This document shows, piece by piece, positions 1 to 10,084 of a stretch of DNA of 64,000 nucleotides (position 1 is its first letter; each line of letters opens with the position of its first letter). Under the pieces are notes generated by a model. It was not told the DNA's origin, searched no databases, and saw nothing but the letters and a program-made list of their open reading frames with translations. The translations under genes and the position numbers were made by a program. The DNA is from Thermodesulfobacteriota bacterium (GTDB lineage Bacteria > Desulfobacterota > Thermodesulfobacteria > Thermodesulfobacteriales > Thermodesulfobacteriaceae): NCBI GenBank assembly GCA_030550555.1, contig JAUQPD010000037.1:100628-164627 (forward strand), given 5' to 3'.

Positions 1-591
1 GAATCAATAAAACGTCAACTTGAAGATGCTAAGATTAGACTAAGTTATGCCTTTGTTTATTCTCCAATTGATGGATTTGTCTCAGAAGTTACTACACAGC
101 AAGGAGAAACAGTTGTTGCAGGTTTAAATGCACCTACCTTTATCACTGTTATAGATTTAAAAAGGCTTGAAGTACACTGCTATATTGATGAAACTGATAT
201 AGGAAAGATAAAACCTGGTATGGAAGCCCATTTCAAAGTTGATAGCTATCCTGACAAAACCTTTAAGGCAAGAGTGAGAACTATTTATCCAGGTGCAATT
301 ATAAAAAACAATGTAGTTTTTTATGATGCAGTCCTAGATATTTTAACTCCTTATGAAGATTATCTTAGACCAGAGATGACTGCTCAGGTTACAATTATTG
401 CTGGTAAAAAAGAAAATGTTATTATTGTGCCATCAAATTCTGTAAAAATTGATCCACAAGGAAGACACTTTGTTATGGTTAAAAAAGATGACAAATGGGA
501 GAAAAGAATTGTAAAAGTTGGATGGGAAAGTAGAGGAAAAATAGAGATTATTGAAGGATTAGAAGTTGGAGAAGTGGTGGGAGTGTGGTAA
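1..591 (+). CDS. HlyD/MacA-type periplasmic adaptor subunit (5' truncated by window edge)
   Basis: Open frame continues from base 1 (ESIKRQLEDAKIRLSYAFVYSPIDGFVSEVTTQQGETVVAG...) into the listed ORF; lipoyl/barrel-sandwich style motif; followed by an MacB-type ABC ATPase and permeases. Confidence 0.85.
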   Translation, partial: ESIKRQLEDAKIRLSYAFVYSPIDGFVSEVTTQQGETVVAGLNAPTFITVIDLKRLEVHCYIDETDIGKIKPGMEAHFKVDSYPDKTFKARVRTIYPGAIIKNNVVFYDAVLDILTPYEDYLRPEMTAQVTIIAGKKENVIIVPSNSVKIDPQGRHFVMVKKDDKWEKRIVKVGWESRGKIEIIEGLEVGEVVGVW

Positions 592-594
592 GAT

Positions 595-1272
595 TTGGAA
601 AAAAATTTTATAGTTAATTTAATAGATGTTACAAAAGTATATTTTATTGGTAAAGTTAAGTATGAGGTTCTCAAGGGGATTAATCTTGATATTGAAAAAG
701 GCGATTTTGTTGCCATTATGGGCCCTTCTGGAGGAGGAAAATCGACGCTTCTCAACATTCTTGGTCTCTTGGATAGACCTACATCTGGCAAATATTTTTT
801 TGAAGGAAAAGAGGTTTCTAAGTTATCTGCAGGTGAGCTTGCAAGGATAAGAAATTCAAGAATTGGTTTTGTTTTTCAGGCCTTTCATCTTGTTCCCTGG
901 GCATCCGCATTGGAAAATGTCCTCATGCCTCTTCTTTATGGAGGTGGAATAACAAAAGAAAAGATAGAATACGCAAAGAACTTACTTGAACGCCTTGGGC
1001 TTAGTGCTTATCTTCATTTCAGGCCACCTGAATTATCTGGAGGACAACAACAAAGGGTAGCCATTGCTCGGGCCCTAATAAATAATCCCATTCTGCTTTT
1101 AGCAGATGAACCGACAGGAAATCTTGACTCAAAGAGCAGTAATGAAGTTATGGACATTTTACAAGAACTAAACAATCAAGGATTAACTATTGTCATGGTC
1201 ACTCACGATCAAGAGATAGCTAAAAGAGCAAAAAAGATCAAAATTCTTAAAGATGGCCAATTTATTGAGTGA
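595..1272 (+). CDS. ABC transporter ATP-binding protein, MacB/LolD family
   Basis: Walker [10 protein letters not shown], signature [15 protein letters not shown], Walker [16 protein letters not shown] start at 595. Confidence 0.92.
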   Translation: MEKNFIVNLIDVTKVYFIGKVKYEVLKGINLDIEKGDFVAIMGPSGGGKSTLLNILGLLDRPTSGKYFFEGKEVSKLSAGELARIRNSRIGFVFQAFHLVPWASALENVLMPLLYGGGITKEKIEYAKNLLERLGLSAYLHFRPPELSGGQQQRVAIARALINNPILLLADEPTGNLDSKSSNEVMDILQELNNQGLTIVMVTHDQEIAKRAKKIKILKDGQFIE

Positions 1273-1281
1273 AAAAGTGCC

Positions 1282-2487
1282 ATGAATAAGTTTCATTTAA
1301 AGGAAATAATAAGAGAACTGATAGCAAATAAGATGAACATTTTTTTTATTACATTAGCCCTCGTTTTTAGTTTAACAGCTATTAATACAATTTATGCCCT
1401 TGGTAAGTCAGCAGAAAGACAAATTCTCAATACCCTTGCAAATCTAAACTTTGGAAAAGATGCACTTCTTATTCTTGCTGGCGGATCTCGTGTAATGGGA
1501 ATTACTACAACAAGATCAGATACTTTAAAATTAGACGACATTAAAGCTATTGCTAAATTAGAATTCGTGAAAATGACTTCACCTTTCACTGGAGGACTTG
1601 TTGAGGTTGCTTACAAAGATAGAGCAGAAAAACTCAGAGTTGATGGAGTTCTTCCCATTTATTTAGAAGCAAACAACTGGCAAGTCATTTTGGGCAGATT
1701 TATCTCCGATGAGGATATAGCGAATTTAAACAGAGTAGTAGTTTTAGGATATGATATTGCTAAGAGATTTGGCTCCTTTAACATATTGGGTGAGAAAATA
1801 AAGATTCAAGGACACTATTATGAAATAATTGGAATTCTTGAAAAAAAAGGGTCCATTGGACATTTTCCTCTAGATGAACGACTCTTTATACCACTAACAA
1901 CTTCTCAGAGGAGACTTTTCAATCAGGACTATCTTAGAGGGGCTAAAGTAATACTCCACGAAGGAACCGACTTGTCAATTGCTGTAAGGGAAATTAGAAA
2001 AATACTCAGGGAAAGGCATGGTCTCTATGGGATTGCCCCTGATGACTTTAGAATTGTTACACCTGATATGGTAGTTGCTCGCCACACAGAGACTTCGCGC
2101 ACGTTAAGTAGCTTTCTCCTTGCAATCGGTTTCATAAGCCTTATAATCAGCGGTGTTATTATAATGAATCTTATGACTGCAAGTGTTGAAGAAAAGGCAG
2201 GAATTATAGCATTAAGAATTGCCTTAGGTGCAACTTCTTGGAGTATAATTAAACATTATATGATATATGCATTATTTATAGCAATTTTTAGTGGTTTTGT
2301 TGGTTGGATCCTAAGTTTAGGAGTCATGCTCGTACTATCAAAATCAACCCCTCTTAAACCGCTGTTTTCTTGGGGGACCTTTCTACTCAGTCTCCTTTTT
2401 TCAACTATTACCTGTATTGCTTTTAGCATTTTTCCTGCTATAAAAGCATCTAGAATAGATCCGGCAATCCTTTTAAAAAGTATGTAA
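1282..2487 (+). CDS. ABC transporter permease, MacB/FtsX-like
   Basis: N-terminal TM, periplasmic core, three C-terminal TMs with EEKAGIIALRIALGATSWSI and terminal ASRIDPAILLKSM. Confidence 0.85.
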   Translation: MNKFHLKEIIRELIANKMNIFFITLALVFSLTAINTIYALGKSAERQILNTLANLNFGKDALLILAGGSRVMGITTTRSDTLKLDDIKAIAKLEFVKMTSPFTGGLVEVAYKDRAEKLRVDGVLPIYLEANNWQVILGRFISDEDIANLNRVVVLGYDIAKRFGSFNILGEKIKIQGHYYEIIGILEKKGSIGHFPLDERLFIPLTTSQRRLFNQDYLRGAKVILHEGTDLSIAVREIRKILRERHGLYGIAPDDFRIVTPDMVVARHTETSRTLSSFLLAIGFISLIISGVIIMNLMTASVEEKAGIIALRIALGATSWSIIKHYMIYALFIAIFSGFVGWILSLGVMLVLSKSTPLKPLFSWGTFLLSLLFSTITCIAFSIFPAIKASRIDPAILLKSM

Positions 2488-2493
2488 AAGTGT

Positions 2494-3705
2494 ATGAAAT
2501 TAATTAAATTTAAACTTCTTTTTGGTGGTATCTTTTACAAAAAATTGCGTCTTTTTCTCTCTATACTTGGAATTACAATTGGAGTTGCTTCACTTTTTAC
2601 AATGCATACATTTGGTGAATCTGCAAGAGTGCGCACTTTACAACAAATTGAGACATTTGGACCAAATCTATTGATGATAGTTTCTGGACAAGCACGAGTA
2701 AGAGCTGGAAGAGCTCTACAAGCTGAACAGACAACTACTCTCAAACTTGAAGATGCTCAAGCTCTTAGACGTATCTCTGAAATTACTAATATCTCGCCTT
2801 TTTATACAGGAAGTGCTATTGTTAGACAAGGAGGTAGAAATATTTCAACAGTAATTAATGGAGTTAATGAAGAATATTTAAAAATTAGAAAATTTGAAAT
2901 ATCTGAAGGTAGAAACTTTCTAAAAGATGAAATAGTAGGTTTCAAAAAAGTAGCTATCCTTGGACATAAGGTAAAAAAGGAACTTTTCGGTAATGGAAAA
3001 GCAGAAGGCGAAACAATTCTCATAAATAGATTACCTTTTATTGTAATTGGAGTCTTATCTCCTATTGGTGTTGATGCAAGTAATCAAGATCAAGATGATC
3101 AAATACTTATACCTATTACAACTGCTATGTCAGCCCTTTTTAATGTAGACTATATTACAGGTATCTATGTTGCAGTCTCCTCACCTGATGTAGTTCCAAT
3201 AGTAGAAAAACAAATTGATGAAATTCTTCTAAAAAGACATAAAGTAAGTCCAAAAGATAGAGATTTCAATATAATTAAAGCAGAAGATATTTTTAAATTC
3301 AGACAAGAAGCCTCTCAACTCTTTACAACTCTTGTACAAAGTGTTTCTATTCTATGTCTTATTGTTGGAAGTTTAGGAGTTACAGCAGTTATGCTTCTTT
3401 CAGTAAACGAAAGAAGAAAAGAAATCGGTTTACGATTAGCTATAGGTGCAGATAGACTTAAAATTTTACTTCAATTTCTTTTGGAAAGTATATTTATAAG
3501 TTTTCTCGGAGGTCTAATAGGCCTTTTTCTCGGAATCTTTGCCTCAATTATCTTCTTACCTCTTCTTAAATATCCTTTAGTTATTGCTTGGAGACCAATC
3601 ATTGTATCTTCCCTCTTAACAATCATTTTTGGCCTTATTTCTGGTATTTATCCAGCCTACAGGGCTTCGAAGATTGATCCTGCCATTTTACTCAAGGGGA
3701 TGTAG
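2494..3705 (+). CDS. ABC transporter permease, MacB/FtsX-like (second copy)
   Basis: Same architecture; ERRKEIGLRLAIGADR and terminal ASKIDPAILLKGM. Confidence 0.87.
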   Translation: MKLIKFKLLFGGIFYKKLRLFLSILGITIGVASLFTMHTFGESARVRTLQQIETFGPNLLMIVSGQARVRAGRALQAEQTTTLKLEDAQALRRISEITNISPFYTGSAIVRQGGRNISTVINGVNEEYLKIRKFEISEGRNFLKDEIVGFKKVAILGHKVKKELFGNGKAEGETILINRLPFIVIGVLSPIGVDASNQDQDDQILIPITTAMSALFNVDYITGIYVAVSSPDVVPIVEKQIDEILLKRHKVSPKDRDFNIIKAEDIFKFRQEASQLFTTLVQSVSILCLIVGSLGVTAVMLLSVNERRKEIGLRLAIGADRLKILLQFLLESIFISFLGGLIGLFLGIFASIIFLPLLKYPLVIAWRPIIVSSLLTIIFGLISGIYPAYRASKIDPAILLKGM

Positions 3706-3745
3706 TCCTTGAAATAGGCTATGAAGATACTATCTTACTTCTGAT

Positions 3746-4669
3746 ATGGCAGGACAACTTTATAATAGTCTCAATCAATTCTTAAGAAATCTCTTTGGGG
3801 AAAAGGTTAAAAAAATTCCCCTTGATGCTGGTTTGACTTGTCCTAATAGGGATGGGTCAAAAGGCTATGGGGGTTGCATCTATTGCGATTCAAGGGGTTC
3901 AGGAACAGGCCTTGCAAAATCCCTGAGTATTAGAGAGCAAATAGAATTTTTTCTTAAAAAGTTTCAGGTAAAAGGCTACAAAAAATTTATTGCCTATTTT
4001 CAGTCTTATACGAATACTTACGGAAATCTACACTATCTTAAGAGCCTTTATGAAACAATTTTTGACTACCGAGAGATTGTTGGACTTGCCATTGGCACTC
4101 GTCCAGACTGTATTTCAGAAGAAGTGCTTAAAGTTTTAGAAAACATTAGAGAAAAGGGATACTATATTTGGATTGAACTAGGGCTTCAAAGTATTCGTAA
4201 TGAAACACTAAGGAAGATTAATAGGGGACATACCTTTGAAGATTTTCTCTCAGCTTTTGAGCTTCTTCAAAAGAAGGGTTTTCCTGTGTGTGTTCATGTA
4301 ATATTTGGACTCCCTGGTGAAGATGAGGAGATGATGTTAGAGACCATAAAAACCCTTTCAAAACTAAAGCCCCAAGGTATAAAATTTCATGCCCTCTACA
4401 TACTTGAGAATACAGCACTTGCAGAGCTATATAGAAGAGGAGATCTTAAGCCACTTGAACTTGACACCTACTGTGCCCTGGTTGGTAAGTCTTTAAGTAT
4501 TTTACCTCCTAACGTAGTAATCCATCGCCTCACTTCAGATCCACCAAAAGAAGGACTTCTTGCACCAACCTGGCTACTTGATAAAAACAAAGTCTTAAAG
4601 GGTATTGAAACCTTTCTGAGATCTCATGGATTACATCAGGGCTCAAATTTTATGCCTGACAACTCTTAA
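3746..4669 (+). CDS. Radical SAM protein, YhcC/TIGR01212-like
   Basis: LDAGLTCPNRDGSKGYGGCIYCDSRGSGTG and IELGLQSIRNETLRKINRGHTFEDF motifs. Confidence 0.88.
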   Translation: MAGQLYNSLNQFLRNLFGEKVKKIPLDAGLTCPNRDGSKGYGGCIYCDSRGSGTGLAKSLSIREQIEFFLKKFQVKGYKKFIAYFQSYTNTYGNLHYLKSLYETIFDYREIVGLAIGTRPDCISEEVLKVLENIREKGYYIWIELGLQSIRNETLRKINRGHTFEDFLSAFELLQKKGFPVCVHVIFGLPGEDEEMMLETIKTLSKLKPQGIKFHALYILENTALAELYRRGDLKPLELDTYCALVGKSLSILPPNVVIHRLTSDPPKEGLLAPTWLLDKNKVLKGIETFLRSHGLHQGSNFMPDNS

Positions 4670-4759
4670 TTAGAGCCACAAAATGACTTGCAATTTGCTA
4701 AACCTAATGCTAACTTTTCCGATTAAATTGTTGTAATTCATCATTAGGGGGGCAGACCT

Positions 4760-5152
4760 ATGAAAATAGAAAAAAACCTGCCACTAAATGTGCAATTCTG
4801 GACTACTGAGGTAGCTTCCAAACAGGCAAATATCATCTTTGAGGAGTATCTAAGAAATGCTATTCTTGAGCTTGAACACTCAGAATTATTAAAAGAGAAA
4901 ACCCATGAAACTCTAAAATTTTTATCTGATCAAGTTAGGTTTTCCCTTGAATTATTGGAGAAAATTTCTAAGATGTCTATCACAACTTCCATATCTTCAA
5001 CGGTTGGAGATTTTCTCCTAAGCCAGGCATTTGAGCTAGATAAAATTTCCGATTCCCTGCCAGATGGTGCTTTGAAAAACCTTTTTAAGGAATCTGCTTT
5101 GTATATTGGTATAGAAGCTGAAAAAATTCGTAAGGGTTACTACAATAGTTAG
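4760..5152 (+). CDS. Hypothetical protein, predicted mainly helical
   Basis: Intact ORF with strong SD (aggggggcagacctATG); no family recognised. Confidence 0.6.
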   Translation: MKIEKNLPLNVQFWTTEVASKQANIIFEEYLRNAILELEHSELLKEKTHETLKFLSDQVRFSLELLEKISKMSITTSISSTVGDFLLSQAFELDKISDSLPDGALKNLFKESALYIGIEAEKIRKGYYNS

Positions 5153-6084
5153 TGTCTTTCTGCTAAGGCAAGCTCTATTAATTTTTCAATAAGTTTTTCA
5201 AAGGTATAGCCAGCAACCTTAGCGGAAAGTGGTAAAAGACTAGTCTCGGTCATACCGGGTATTGTATTTGTCTCAAGAACATATATATCTTCACCTTTGA
5301 GCATCATATCAGTTCTACTGTAGTGTCTAAGGTATAGAGCTTTGTGTGCAAGTAGAGCATAGGTCTGAGCTTTTGTGGTAAGGTCTTCAGGGAGTTCAGC
5401 AGGACATATTTCTCTTGCTTTACCTGGAGTATATTTGTTCTCGTAATCAAAAACCTCTGAAGTTGAGATAATTTCTACAACAGGCAAGGCTTGTTGTCCA
5501 AGAACTCCCACAGTTAGTTCTCTACCCCGAATATATTCCTCAACAAGGATCTCATCATCAACCTCATAGGCTCTCTCAACTGCTTCCTTGAGGTCACTTC
5601 TATCTTTTACTAAGCTCAGTCCCACGCTTGAGCCCTGTTTGGCAGGTTTGATAATTAGGGGATACCCTATGCAAGCACCAGCATCAAATACATCATCTAT
5701 TTTAGATCTTTCTTTATGAAAGAGAAAACCCTTTGGGACAGGAAGTCCTGCCTGCTGATAGAGGAGTTTTGACAATCCCTTGTGCATAGCAAGGGCACTA
5801 CCTAAAACCCCAGCTCCTTGATAGGGAATATTGAGCATATCAAGGAAACCCTGAAGTGTTCCATCTTCTCCTCCAGGGCCATGAATTACAAGAAAAGCAA
5901 AATCTATCTCATTTGCCTTGTTGACTAAAACTTTGAGATCTGTTGCTGGATCAATGAAAATTACCTGGTGGCCAAGATTTATTAGGGCCTTTTTGACAGC
6001 TTGAGCACCCCTTAATGAGACCTCTCTCTCAGAGGAGGTCCCTCCAGCTATTAGAGCAATTCTCAAGGGCCTCTTCAAGGACAC
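5149..6084 (-). CDS. ddl: D-alanine--D-alanine ligase
   Basis: ALIAGGTSSEREVSLRGA, GPGGEDGTLQGFLDMLNIPYQG, KQGSSVGLSLV, ETNTIPGMTETSLLP. Confidence 0.93.
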   Translation of the reverse strand: MSLKRPLRIALIAGGTSSEREVSLRGAQAVKKALINLGHQVIFIDPATDLKVLVNKANEIDFAFLVIHGPGGEDGTLQGFLDMLNIPYQGAGVLGSALAMHKGLSKLLYQQAGLPVPKGFLFHKERSKIDDVFDAGACIGYPLIIKPAKQGSSVGLSLVKDRSDLKEAVERAYEVDDEILVEEYIRGRELTVGVLGQQALPVVEIISTSEVFDYENKYTPGKAREICPAELPEDLTTKAQTYALLAHKALYLRHYSRTDMMLKGEDIYVLETNTIPGMTETSLLPLSAKVAGYTFEKLIEKLIELALAERH

Positions 6085-6637
6085 TCTTTACCTCCATAAC
6101 TTGGTTAAGTTTTATTAAATCCTGGGGATTAATAGGCAGTTTTTTAAAAATTCGTTTCTCTAACAGCTGAGTCATTTCCTCAAGTAAAGCCATTCTGATA
6201 AGGGCCTTTAATGTCCTCCCATATCGCACTCTTAGATCTTTGAATCTCTCCTTGAGAGAAACTATTTCATCATGTTTTACCCTTTTGTCTGCATAAAAAA
6301 CTATTTCTTCTTCAGTTATCGGAGAGCCTGGTCTTGGAGCTTTCAGAAATATGTGAGAGTAGATAATTTCGCCAATTCTTGGATACCCCAGTTCTTGAAG
6401 AAGTTTATACCCTGCAAGGGCATGATTCTCGCCAGTCCTCAAAGAAGAAAACTTTTTTACATCATGAAGTAGAGCTCCAAGAGTAAGTACTTTTAGATCA
6501 AGATTCTCTCCAGATGCATTTAAGTGACAGCCAAGACAAAGGGCAATTAAAGCCACCTTTTCAGAGTGTCTGATGATATGAGCGGGAACCTCTTCACTCT
6601 CAAGTAGCTTATAAGCCCAGTTAAGATCTAATTCCAT
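6029..6637 (-). CDS. HD-domain (HDIG-like) phosphohydrolase
   Basis: VPAHIIRHSEKVALIALCLG ... LGALLHDVKK ... NHALAGYKLLQELGYPRIGEIIYSH. Confidence 0.78.
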   Translation of the reverse strand: MELDLNWAYKLLESEEVPAHIIRHSEKVALIALCLGCHLNASGENLDLKVLTLGALLHDVKKFSSLRTGENHALAGYKLLQELGYPRIGEIIYSHIFLKAPRPGSPITEEEIVFYADKRVKHDEIVSLKERFKDLRVRYGRTLKALIRMALLEEMTQLLEKRIFKKLPINPQDLIKLNQVMEVKSVLEEALENCSNSWRDLL

Positions 6638-7419
6638 CTCTCAATGACTTTGAGTATAATTAGGAAAGTTGAAGATGCAAAGAGGACTCCATCAATCCTA
6701 TCAAGCATGCCTCCATGGCCTGGAATTATAGCCCCAGAATCTTTCTTACCAACAGCTCTTTTAACAGCTGACTCAAAAAGATCTCCAAGAGCCTCAATCA
6801 AGGCAAGGATTACAGAAATTATAAAGGATATACCAAGTGACCACAATTTCAAAAAATAAGAAAGCGTCATTCCCACTAAGACCGCAAAAACTATACCTCC
6901 AATAAATCCCTCTAAAGTTTTCTTAGGAGAAATTTTACTAAAAAAAGGGGTTCTACCTAATTTTTTTCCTGTAAGATAGGCCCCAGTATCAGCAGAAAAA
7001 ACTACAGAAAAGAAATAAATCAAATATTCTCTTGGGTATTCTTTTGCAATAAATAAAAGAGGAATAAAGCCTATGGTTAGATATAGAGTCCCCACAAGTA
7101 AAGGAAAAAAAGTAACTAAAAAGTATTCTCGGTTAAAGTTAAATAGGAAAGGAATAAACAGGAAAAAAAAAGATAGATAGATTAGATAAAAAAAAGGAAT
7201 TTTATTGAAAAATAAAAAAATAAAAAGGAGAATTGAATATCCAAAGAAAAAATAAAATCTATTATATTCAAAAAGTTGACACCACTCATACCAGCAAATC
7301 AGAAGACAAAATAAGGTTAAAATAAAAATAAGTAGATATGGAGCTTTTATGATTAAAATAATTAGTAGAGGAAAAAGAATAATTGCAGAAAGAAGTCTTT
7401 TAAAGAAATTAGAATTCAT
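6628..7419 (-). CDS. cdsA: Phosphatidate cytidylyltransferase
   Basis: SADTGAYLTGKKLGRTPFFSKISPKKTLEGFIGG and GHGGMLDRIDGVLFA; ATG at 7419 preferred over the longer listed start. Confidence 0.9.
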   Translation of the reverse strand: MNSNFFKRLLSAIILFPLLIILIIKAPYLLIFILTLFCLLICWYEWCQLFEYNRFYFFFGYSILLFIFLFFNKIPFFYLIYLSFFFLFIPFLFNFNREYFLVTFFPLLVGTLYLTIGFIPLLFIAKEYPREYLIYFFSVVFSADTGAYLTGKKLGRTPFFSKISPKKTLEGFIGGIVFAVLVGMTLSYFLKLWSLGISFIISVILALIEALGDLFESAVKRAVGKKDSGAIIPGHGGMLDRIDGVLFASSTFLIILKVIERWN

Positions 7420-8161
7420 AGATTTTTCCGAAACGTCTTTCTCTATTTTGATAGTCAATTAGTGCTTTTAGAAATTCATCTTCAGTAAAGTCAGGCCAAA
7501 GTGTAGAGGTAAAATATAGTTCAGTATAGGCAAGTTGATATAAAAAAAAATTTGAAATTCTATGTTCTCCACTTGTCCTTATAAGAAGATCTGGATCAGG
7601 TAATTCAGGAAAGTAAAAGTACTTACGTATCGTTTCATCCGTTAGATCCTGCGGGGCTAAGAGTCCCTTCTGGACTAACTCTGCGATAGCCCTAAGGGAT
7701 TTAAAGATCTCTGCTCTACCGCTATAACTGAGAGCAAGCACAAGGGTCATTTTAGTAAAGGCAGATGTTTCTCTTTCAACTCTCAGTATTAACTCTCTAA
7801 GCGACTCTGGAAAGTCTTCAAGATCCCCAATCATCTTAAAACGAATCTCTTTATCAATTAAAGTTGGAAGCTCACTCTTAAGGTATTCCTCAAGGAGTTT
7901 GAGGAGGTTGAGGACTTCTGTTTGAGGTCTTTGCCAGTTCTCTTTTGAGAAAGCAAAGAGAGTTAAATAGGCAATACCTATCTCTCTTGCCTTTATGACA
8001 ATCTTTCTTGCAACTTCAACTCCTCTTCTATGTCCAACGACTCTCGGAAGTCCCCTCCTTTTTGCCCATCTGCCATTTCCATCCATGATAATGGCAACAT
8101 GACGTGGCAGACGGTAAGGATCTAAGGAGGGAGAAGAGCCAAAGGACAGAGAAAGGGACAT
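7409..8161 (-). CDS. uppS: Undecaprenyl/polyprenyl diphosphate synthase
   Basis: LPRHVAIIMDGNGRWAKRRGLPRVVGHRRGVE, LTLFAFSKENWQRP, PDPDLLIRTSGEHRISNFF. Confidence 0.95.
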   Translation of the reverse strand: MSLSLSFGSSPSLDPYRLPRHVAIIMDGNGRWAKRRGLPRVVGHRRGVEVARKIVIKAREIGIAYLTLFAFSKENWQRPQTEVLNLLKLLEEYLKSELPTLIDKEIRFKMIGDLEDFPESLRELILRVERETSAFTKMTLVLALSYSGRAEIFKSLRAIAELVQKGLLAPQDLTDETIRKYFYFPELPDPDLLIRTSGEHRISNFFLYQLAYTELYFTSTLWPDFTEDEFLKALIDYQNRERRFGKIYEF

Positions 8162-8163
8162 TC

Positions 8164-8718
8164 CTAAACTGTCAGAATTTCCTTTTCCTTCTCTGCAAGG
8201 AGCTTATCAACCGTCTTAATGAATTCATCGTGGAGCTTTTGGACTTCCTTTTCTAGTTTCGTATAATCATCTTCAGAAATTTCCTTGTTCTTCTTTGCAG
8301 TTTTAAATTTTTCGAGGGCTTCTCTTCTCAAGTTCCTTATGGCAATTCTTGCCTCTTCAGCAAATTTATGGGCAACCTTTACTAGCTCCTTTCTCCGTTC
8401 CTCAGTGAGCGGAGGAACAACAAGCTTTATCGTTTTTCCGTCACTTGTAGGATTTATTCCGAGATCCGATTTCTGGATAGCCTTCTCTATTTCCTTCAAA
8501 AGATTGGGATCCCAGGGCTGTATAACTAAGATTTTCCCCTCAATTACGTTTACACTTGCAATCTGTGGAATAGACATTTTTTGTCCATAGCAGTCAACCT
8601 TTATTCCCTCAAGTAGACTTACTGAGGCTCTAGAAGAACGTATGTGGGTAAATTCCTCTTTCAAAGTATTGATGGTCTTTTGCATTCTCTTTTTTATGTC
8701 TTCCAAAACCTCCTTCAT
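8164..8718 (-). CDS. frr: Ribosome recycling factor
   Basis: Full-length RRF: IRSSRASVSLLEGIKVDCYG, PPLTEERRKELVKVAHKFAEEARIAIRN. Confidence 0.95.
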   Translation of the reverse strand: MKEVLEDIKKRMQKTINTLKEEFTHIRSSRASVSLLEGIKVDCYGQKMSIPQIASVNVIEGKILVIQPWDPNLLKEIEKAIQKSDLGINPTSDGKTIKLVVPPLTEERRKELVKVAHKFAEEARIAIRNLRREALEKFKTAKKNKEISEDDYTKLEKEVQKLHDEFIKTVDKLLAEKEKEILTV

Positions 8719-8730
8719 GGGACACCCCCA

Positions 8731-9453
8731 TTAGTTCCTTATAATTGTGCCAACCTTTTCACCCATTACCGCTCGTTTGATATTTCCCTCTTGAAAAAGA
8801 TTAAAAACCATTATGGGCAAATTATGATCTCGAGCAAGAGAGAAAGCAGTGGCATCCATTACTTTCAAATTTCGCAATAAAACCTCATTAAAACTAATTT
8901 CGTCAAATTTCTTTGCGGAAGAATCCTTAAGAGGGTCTCTATCGTAAACTCCATCTACCTTAGTTGCCTTCATTAGAATCTCTGCTTGTAGTTCTAGGGC
9001 TCTTAAAACTGAGGCAGTGTCTGTTGTGAAGAAGGGATTCCCAGTACCACAAGCAAGAAGTAAGACCCTCCCTTTTTCGAGATGCTTTAAGGCCTTTTCT
9101 CTGATATATGGCTCTGCCACCTCAATTATCTCAAGAGCTGACATAGTGCGCACAGGAACTCCCTTTCTTTCTAAAACATCCTGTAGAGCAAGGGCATTAA
9201 TCAGTGTTGCAAGCATTCCCATATAGTCGGCTCGTGCCCTATTAAGCCCCTCCTTTTCACCAGTGACTCCTCTAAAGATATTGCCACCACCAATAACAAC
9301 CGCTATCTCCACCCCAAGGGAGTGAATCTCCTTCAATTCCTCTGCAATCCGATTGAGAACTGCTTGATCTATACCAAATTCTTTGCTTCCAAGTAGTGCC
9401 TCTCCAGATAATTTTAGAAGTATGCGCTTGTATTTAAAGGCACCCTCTGACAA
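8731..9453 (-). CDS. pyrH: UMP kinase
   Basis: YKRILLKLSGEALLG, VVIGGGNIFRG, DYMGMLATLINALALQD. Confidence 0.95.
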   Translation of the reverse strand: MSEGAFKYKRILLKLSGEALLGSKEFGIDQAVLNRIAEELKEIHSLGVEIAVVIGGGNIFRGVTGEKEGLNRARADYMGMLATLINALALQDVLERKGVPVRTMSALEIIEVAEPYIREKALKHLEKGRVLLLACGTGNPFFTTDTASVLRALELQAEILMKATKVDGVYDRDPLKDSSAKKFDEISFNEVLLRNLKVMDATAFSLARDHNLPIMVFNLFQEGNIKRAVMGEKVGTIIRN

Positions 9454-9455
9454 AA

Positions 9456-10052
9456 TTACTCTCCTATCTGAAATCTTGCAAATCTCCTGATTACAATCTT
9501 TTCACCAGTCTTAGTTATAAGCTCATTCAAAAGATCCTGAATAGTTATCTCGGGATTCTTTATGAAGGGTTGTTCGAGCAAGACTGCTTCTTTGTAGAAT
9601 TTCTCAAGCTTCCCCTCCACAATTTTGGGAATTACATTCTCGGGTTTTCCTTGCTCCCTCAATTGTTCTTCATAAAGTTTTCGCTCTCTCTCTAATATTT
9701 CTTGAGGCATCTCCTCTCTTCTGATACAGATTGGAGCAGTGGCTGCGATCTGCATAGCCACATCGTGAGCAAACTGTTGAAACTCAGGAGTCCTTGCAAC
9801 AAAATCGGTCTCGCAGTTTATCTCAACAAGAACTCCAATTTTCTTATTGGCATGAATATAGGCAGAGACAACACCCTCCTTAGCCTCCTTTGTCGCCCTC
9901 TTAGCTGCAATCGCAAGTCCCTTCTTCCTAAGGATATCTATTGCCTTTTCAATGTCTCCACCTGCCTCTTCAAGAGCCTTTTTACAGTCCGAAAAACCTG
10001 CAGCAGTTCTTTCCCTCAATTGTTTGATTAATTCAAGAGAAATCTGAGCCAT
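9456..10052 (-). CDS. tsf: Elongation factor Ts
   Basis: LIKQLRERTAAGFSDCKKALEEAGGDIEKAIDILRKKG; VLVEINCETDFVART. Confidence 0.95.
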   Translation of the reverse strand: MAQISLELIKQLRERTAAGFSDCKKALEEAGGDIEKAIDILRKKGLAIAAKRATKEAKEGVVSAYIHANKKIGVLVEINCETDFVARTPEFQQFAHDVAMQIAATAPICIRREEMPQEILERERKLYEEQLREQGKPENVIPKIVEGKLEKFYKEAVLLEQPFIKNPEITIQDLLNELITKTGEKIVIRRFARFQIGE

Positions 10053-10084
10053 CTCTTACCCCCCAGAGAGAAATTTGGATTGCC

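Noticed and set aside
7140-7430. Very AT-rich patch considered as horizontally acquired DNA
   Set aside because: It lies in cdsA and is explained by Phe/Leu/Ile-rich membrane helices; similar patches occur in the flippase, lnt and exchanger genes.
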